A DNA stretch of 26,189 nt from a virus. A model generated the notes under the pieces. The model saw nothing but the letters and a program-made list of their open reading frames with translations. It had not been told where the DNA came from and did not search any database. Shown piece by piece: positions 22,340-26,189 of this stretch. The translations under genes and the position numbers were made by a program. The stretch covers positions 1 to 26,189 of the IMG/VR virus record IMGVR_UViG_3300023294_001081; one strand, given 5' to 3'. Within the stretch, counting starts at the first letter, position 1; every line of letters starts with the position of its first letter.

Positions 22340-22514
22340 GCAAAGGTTTTGGCTAAAAGTAGACAAAACAGAACTAACAGAAGATGACGTTATCGCAATA
22401 CGCAAGCTTTATGATGGTGGCGGTCACACCCATAGAAGTTTAGCAAAGAACTATAACGTATCCTCTCCTACGATTACATCAATCCTAAATAGAAGAACAT
22501 GGACTCACGTATGA
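22326..22514 (+). pseudogene. HNH-type homing endonuclease ghost, in-frame HTH tail
   Basis: 62-codon frame. Residues 4-15, PRQRFWLKVDKT, match the opening of HNH_3-type homing endonucleases ('RFWSKVDKSGG...CWxWTG'), but the HNH core is missing. The rest, ELTEDDVIAIRKLYDGGG, then SLAKNYNVSSPTITSILN and RRTWTHV-stop, is a helix-turn-helix unit of the same type as at 21500-21626. So the N-terminus of one nuclease is fused in frame to the DNA-binding tail. The product might still bind DNA, so it may be a small functional protein, but it cannot cut. It overlaps the upstream glycosyltransferase by 14 bases and its stop overlaps the aminotransferase ATG at 22511. Confidence 0.55.
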
Positions 22515-23683
22515 ATAACAAGCATAAGATTCAGGTGCTTAAGCCCTTTTACAGAGTAGACGAATGTCTTGAGGCTATTCGCGAGTGTTTGGAATGTGGC
22601 TGGACGGGACTAGGGTTCAAGACTACTGAATTTGAAGAAGAGTGGAAGAGGTATACAAATCTCCCACACGCTCACTTCCTAAACTCTGCCACGGCAGGAC
22701 TACATCTAGCTGTCAAGATCCTTAAGGACGCATACGGCTGGCAAGACGGTGATGAAATCATTACCACACCGCTAACCTTTGTGTCAACCAATCATGCCAT
22801 TCTATATGAACGGCTCTTCCCCTCATTCGCTGATATTAACCCTAATACTCTGTGCTTGGATCCGGTTTCGGTCGAAGCTAAGATCACGCCGCGAACGCGA
22901 GCAGTAATGTATGTCGGCGTCGGTGGGAGTCCAGGACAGCTAGATGAAATAAGAGCACTATGTAAGCGCAAGGGACTAAAGTTAATCCTTGATGCTGCAC
23001 ACATGGCTGGCACCAAGATAGGTGGTCGTCACGTGGGGCACGAAGCTGATGTGACAGTGTTCAGTTTTCAGGCGGTTAAGAACCTACCGACTGCTGACGG
23101 AGGAATGATCTGCTTTCAAGATGCTGAGTTCGATGCCAAGGCGCGCAAATTAGCTTGGCTTGGTATCGACAAGGATACTTATCTTCGCAGCAGCATGCAG
23201 GGCGACTACAAGTGGAAGTATGATGTGCCCGAGATGGGATTCAAGTATCACGGCAACTCAATCATGGCGTCACTAGGTCTAGTTGCACTTAAGTATTTAG
23301 ATGAGGATAACCTCCGTCGTCGCCAGATCGCACGTAGGTATAGCGAGAAGCTAAAGCTCAACGGGGTCAAAATCCATAACGAGCCTGGGATATTGTCGCT
23401 TGTGGAACATTCTGGTCACCTATTTCAAATCAGCATTCCAAACCGTGACGGGGTTTTGGTAGAACTAAACAACATGGATATCTATCCAGGTGTGCATTAC
23501 GTCGACAACACTCATTATCGCATGTATCGACATGGTATGGATACCTGCCCCGTAGCTCACAAGCTGTCGGATGAATTACTAACACTGCCTATCCACCTTG
23601 GTGTCACAAATGAAGACGTTGACCGAGTAGTAGATATGCTTAAGATCGCAATAGATATCACTAATGGAACACAGCCTAACTGA
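22511..23683 (+). CDS. DegT/DnrJ/EryC1 sugar aminotransferase
   Basis: 390-aa PLP-dependent aminotransferase that puts an amino group on a keto-sugar nucleotide. Conserved elements: GWTGLGFKTTEFEEEW near the N-terminus, LNSATAGLHLAV (substrate/PLP phosphate loop), LILDAAHMAGTKIGG with the PLP-pairing Asp161 and His164, and VFSFQAVKNLPTADGG, where Lys190 is the Schiff-base lysine of the family. The C-terminal stretch GVHYVDNTHYRMY is the usual acceptor-side motif. ATG 22511 overlaps the preceding remnant's stop; an ATG at 22499 is in frame too. Likely GDP- or dTDP-4-keto-6-deoxysugar 4-aminotransferase, but sugar identity is not readable. It is followed by sugar-methyl and formyl transferases. 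Confidence 0.86.
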   Translation: MNNKHKIQVLKPFYRVDECLEAIRECLECGWTGLGFKTTEFEEEWKRYTNLPHAHFLNSATAGLHLAVKILKDAYGWQDGDEIITTPLTFVSTNHAILYERLFPSFADINPNTLCLDPVSVEAKITPRTRAVMYVGVGGSPGQLDEIRALCKRKGLKLILDAAHMAGTKIGGRHVGHEADVTVFSFQAVKNLPTADGGMICFQDAEFDAKARKLAWLGIDKDTYLRSSMQGDYKWKYDVPEMGFKYHGNSIMASLGLVALKYLDEDNLRRRQIARRYSEKLKLNGVKIHNEPGILSLVEHSGHLFQISIPNRDGVLVELNNMDIYPGVHYVDNTHYRMYRHGMDTCPVAHKLSDELLTLPIHLGVTNEDVDRVVDMLKIAIDITNGTQPN

Positions 23684-24350
23684 TCTAGAAGCCCTTGCCC
23701 GCAAGTTCGATACGGACAAGCAGGCAGGGCAAAACGAATACCTAGCGTTGTATCTAGAGTATTTCAAACGTCAGGGGTTCAAGCGCGACGCACCTCTGAA
23801 TATCTTGGAGATCGGAACTAACAAGGGCTCATCTCTTAGGATGTGGGCTGAGTATTTTCCTAACGCTAGTGTGACAGGCTTGGATATCACGCGTCAGTAT
23901 GAGCTACCTGGGATGTTGGATAACGATCGCATCTCAACTTATCTAGTAGACACTGGCGATTCCATTAAGCTTGGTAGTTTCTTTGCGGCAGATGATAAGT
24001 TTGACATCATCATCGACGATGGTAGTCACGACCAGAAAGACATGCAGGTTGCGTGGGGTGTATTGTTTCACTGGCTAAGTGGTGGTGGCGTGTATATCAT
24101 AGAGGACATTATCACTGGAGAGAACTGGTGGGATGGTAACCTATACAATAAGTCCAAGGTCACACCAACAAGGAACATCATCAAGCAGATCGAGGCTGGT
24201 ATTCCCATTACGAAGGTGGATGTCATCCCAGAGGATGAGTGGGGTTACATCGAGAAGACGATGTCATATTGTGAGTATCGAGAGTCTCCCGCTATCATCT
24301 ACGAACGTCATCATCCACAGATGGCATTTATCGGTAAGAAGCATGGGTAA
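23664..24350 (+). CDS. SAM-dependent methyltransferase (sugar O-methyltransferase-like)
   Basis: 228-aa class I methyltransferase. The block ALARKFDTDKQ then YLALYLEYF, the SAM motif LNILEIGTNKGSSLRMW (45-61) with FPNASVTGLDI, and the metal-type site DIIIDDGSHDQKDM (114-127) resemble the MycE/CmcI-like family, several of which methylate sugar hydroxyls in antibiotic glycosides with Mg2+. VYIIEDIITG is the usual closing strand. The start lies 20 bases inside the aminotransferase gene and no strong ribosome-binding site is seen, so coupling is likely. Its stop overlaps the formyltransferase start by eight bases. Sugar O-methylation is inferred from family and neighbours; protein or small-molecule methylation is possible. 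Confidence 0.75.
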   Translation: MEHSLTDLEALARKFDTDKQAGQNEYLALYLEYFKRQGFKRDAPLNILEIGTNKGSSLRMWAEYFPNASVTGLDITRQYELPGMLDNDRISTYLVDTGDSIKLGSFFAADDKFDIIIDDGSHDQKDMQVAWGVLFHWLSGGGVYIIEDIITGENWWDGNLYNKSKVTPTRNIIKQIEAGIPITKVDVIPEDEWGYIEKTMSYCEYRESPAIIYERHHPQMAFIGKKHG

Positions 24351-25110
24351 GATCGCATTTCTATGTGGTGACACGGCAGCGGCACGACACTGTGCCGAGG
24401 TGTTCACCGATAGGTTTCCTGAAAGAGTAGGTTTTGTCTGCAAGATTGGCAATGATACTACCAAGTATGTTTCTAACAGGAACGCCATCAAGACTACGTG
24501 CAAGAACCGTGTAGTCCCGCTTCTCCAATATCGTAGCGAGAAAAGACTACTAGAACTGGCTCAGGACAGGGAGGTGACAACCATCGTGTGTCTTTGGTGG
24601 CCACATATCCTTAAGCTATTGCAAAAGCATGTGATCAACGTCATCAACACCCATCCCTCACTACTGCCTTACAACCGTGGGAAGTATCCATACTACTGGT
24701 CTATCATGGATGGGACACCATTCGGAGTAACGATTCATCGTATCGATAACGGTGTTGACACCGGTAGAATACTTTGGCAATCAAAGATTGATGTGCTTCC
24801 AGAGTCAACCGGAGGGGGTTTATACCGTGCGGGGGTCACCAACATGGTTCATCTATTTATGGCTAACATCAATGAAATTGCCGCCCAAAGGTTTCCTGCT
24901 GGTAAGGACCAGAATGAAGAGGACGCTACGTTTCACCTAGCTAAAGACTTTGATCGTGACAAGATACTAGACCTAGATGACTATGAGCATATCGGTTGGT
25001 TGCTTGATGACCTAAGGGCTAGAACATTCAAAAACCTTGAGTCTGGTATGCGCGTTCGGATTGACGGCAAGTTTTACCGGATCCATCTTAAGTTAGTCGA
25101 GGAAGAATAA
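24343..25110 (+). CDS. formyltransferase-family enzyme (probable sugar N-formyltransferase)
   Basis: 255-aa protein of the 10-formyl-THF formyltransferase fold. The catalytic residues N-x-H...D appear as VINTHPSLLPYNRG (Asn102, His104) and GVTIHRIDNGVDTGRILWQ (Asp139), as in methionyl-tRNA formyltransferase and sugar N-formyltransferases. It lacks a recognisable tRNA-binding C-terminal domain; the last ~60 residues are short and basic (RVRIDGKFYRIHLKLVEEE end). Next to the DegT aminotransferase, the likely job is formylation of the 4-amino sugar made by that enzyme, as in N-formylperosamine or Qui4NFo pathways. ATG 24343 overlaps the previous stop by eight bases; the next gene begins TAATG. 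Confidence 0.8.
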   Translation: MGKIAFLCGDTAAARHCAEVFTDRFPERVGFVCKIGNDTTKYVSNRNAIKTTCKNRVVPLLQYRSEKRLLELAQDREVTTIVCLWWPHILKLLQKHVINVINTHPSLLPYNRGKYPYYWSIMDGTPFGVTIHRIDNGVDTGRILWQSKIDVLPESTGGGLYRAGVTNMVHLFMANINEIAAQRFPAGKDQNEEDATFHLAKDFDRDKILDLDDYEHIGWLLDDLRARTFKNLESGMRVRIDGKFYRIHLKLVEEE

Positions 25111-26117
25111 TGAAGGTCTTGTTTGTTTCTATCAATGCAGAGTTTGGTCAAAATGGAGTATTGCAATTCGATGAGAATAATAATGCAGTAAATGAATCAT
25201 GGGAAAAAGCTAGCGTATTTCCATCATGGCAAAAACTAGCAGATGAGGGACTGATTGAGCTACAGACACATTGGGTTGACCAGCAGTCAACTCCAAAGGG
25301 GCTTGATAGGTTAGTCAATATCGCCAAAGATGTTGATCTAGTCTTTCAAATTCCAGTGACGCATGCCTTGGGGATTCATTTACCGCAAGCTAGACAAATC
25401 ATCGAAGGAGGCACACCTATTGTTAGCTTTCATCCTGATCTTCACCTTCGTTACGATCATCCTGCTGGTGATCGCTTTGTAATGTCGAGAGTAACCGAAG
25501 GTTACGATACTCATACGATTACTCCCGCGCAGCATATGATGCCGAGGTTGTTACTTGAGGGGGTTCGATCTTACTGTATGCCATTCGGCATCCCGGAGTA
25601 TTCCTCAAAAGAGGACTGCGATAAGAAATACGATGTGACTTTTATTGGACAAAAACACGGAATTAGAGAGCGTGTGATATCTCAGCTTAGAGGTGCCGGA
25701 ATCAAGGTTGATGTATTCGGGTTCTTTTGGCCGGAGCATCCAGACAACCATCATAGACCATCATATCGAGAAATGAACTCTATCTTCAATCAGAGTAAGG
25801 TCAACCTTAATCTCCGCTGGTGCTCTAGAAGCGAACAGCATGGTCAGATCAAGGGGCGCGACTTTGAACTAATGGGATGTGGCGCATTCATGATGGCAAC
25901 AAAGCACTTTGAGACTCAAGACTTCAACGAGCTTTACGTTCCGGGACAGGAGTTTGTAGAAGTTGATATGATCGATCTTGCAGATTCGATCCGTAATTAC
26001 GTTAATGATGACGCACTGCGGCAAGATATGGCTGATCGTGCATATCTAAAACGAGAGGAGCACCTATGGACAACTAGATTAAAAGAATTCATCTCTTCGG
26101 AGTTCTGGCTAGTGTAG
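25110..26117 (+). CDS. CgeB-like glycosyltransferase
   Basis: 335-aa GT-B-like protein of the CgeB/DUF3880 group. The start MKVLFVSINAEFGQNGVLQF has the typical first strand, PFGIPEYSS and YDVTFIGQKHGIRERVI (174-190) mark the linker into the donor domain, and IKGRDFELMGCGAFMMATKH (247-266) is the family's conserved 'R.FE..acGgf' block. About 20-30 N-terminal residues differ from the 298-aa relative at 20429, but the domain order is the same. It starts one base inside the previous stop (TAATG) and is the last complete gene in the window, followed by a homing-endonuclease start. Confidence 0.75.
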   Translation: MKVLFVSINAEFGQNGVLQFDENNNAVNESWEKASVFPSWQKLADEGLIELQTHWVDQQSTPKGLDRLVNIAKDVDLVFQIPVTHALGIHLPQARQIIEGGTPIVSFHPDLHLRYDHPAGDRFVMSRVTEGYDTHTITPAQHMMPRLLLEGVRSYCMPFGIPEYSSKEDCDKKYDVTFIGQKHGIRERVISQLRGAGIKVDVFGFFWPEHPDNHHRPSYREMNSIFNQSKVNLNLRWCSRSEQHGQIKGRDFELMGCGAFMMATKHFETQDFNELYVPGQEFVEVDMIDLADSIRNYVNDDALRQDMADRAYLKREEHLWTTRLKEFISSEFWLV

Positions 26118-26125
26118 AATACTAC

Positions 26126-26189
26126 ATGAAAACAGGAGTATATCAAATACGACATCTAGCTAGCAACAAGAGATACGTCGGGAGCGCCG
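26126..26189 (+). CDS. GIY-YIG homing endonuclease, N-terminal part (truncated by window edge)
   Basis: The frame from ATG 26126 reads MKTGVYQIRHLASNKRYVGS up to the window edge. GVYQI and KRYVGS are the two halves of the GIY-YIG catalytic motif, with the spacing of phage GIY-YIG endonucleases. In contrast to the ghosts at 14287 and 21322, it passes through the motif in frame and may be intact. It lies eight bases after the last glycosyltransferase stop. The remainder is outside the window, so completeness cannot be judged. Confidence 0.75.
   Translation, partial: MKTGVYQIRHLASNKRYVGSA

Noticed and set aside
24133-24342. Extended N-terminus for the formyltransferase
   Set aside because: The upstream part is an arginine/serine-rich shadow of the methyltransferase gene; the family fold begins at Met 24343.
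1-26189. CRISPR array, tRNA genes, transposase or integrase
   Set aside because: No regularly spaced repeats, cloverleaf-like segments or DDE/tyrosine-recombinase motifs were seen on reading. tRNAs could be missed by eye, but nearly all bases are covered by genes.

Overview
The window is a gene-dense, single-strand stretch of a large tailed-phage (Caudoviricetes) genome. All genes read on the + strand. Most neighbours overlap by 1-20 bases or abut (ATGA, TAATG, GTGA junctions), and no tRNA, rRNA, CRISPR array, transposase or integrase was seen. The phage assignment rests on a compact replication block (RecA-family recombinase, DnaB-type helicase, TOPRIM primase, dNMP kinase, nuclease, DnaE polymerase, SSB), a small stand-alone sigma factor, and homing-endonuclease remnants lodged at gene junctions. 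The host cannot be named from the sequence. A full-length cellular-type DnaE sets it apart from T4-like phages, which use a family B polymerase.

Bases 1-12391 are the DNA metabolism half: recombinase, a Vsr/DUF559-like nuclease, helicase, primase, HAD phosphatase, dNMP kinase, a Cas4/RecB-like nuclease with cysteine clusters, a SprT-like metalloprotein, a zinc-ribbon protein, DnaE with a complete PHP site, two unknown proteins, SSB and a sigma factor. Three of the few real intergenic gaps (before 6770, 10804 and 12413) carry a similar promoter-like motif (GACACATAATA twice, GACAGGATAAATA once).

Bases 12413-26117 are a glycan and nucleotide-sugar island: eight probable glycosyltransferases of GT-B, GT-A and CgeB-like types, a PLP sugar aminotransferase, a sugar O-methyltransferase-like enzyme and a formyltransferase. 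Inside it sits a three-gene purine/nucleotide cassette: a xanthine/guanine-type phosphoribosyltransferase, a CBS-less IMP dehydrogenase started from TTG, and a SLOG-fold protein. Together they could build and attach a methylated or N-formylated amino sugar to phage DNA, virion or host surface. The acceptor is not visible here.

The most unusual signal is a set of homing-endonuclease 'ghosts' at 14287-14374, 21322-21626 and 22326-22514, plus an apparently intact GIY-YIG start cut by the window edge at 26126. In each ghost the catalytic core is missing but both ends remain. The retained last codons (Trp-Ser/Thr-His-Val/Leu-stop) also contain the start codon, and in two cases the GGAG ribosome-binding site, of the next gene. 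This suggests selection keeps the ends because they hold the translational coupling of the host operon together.
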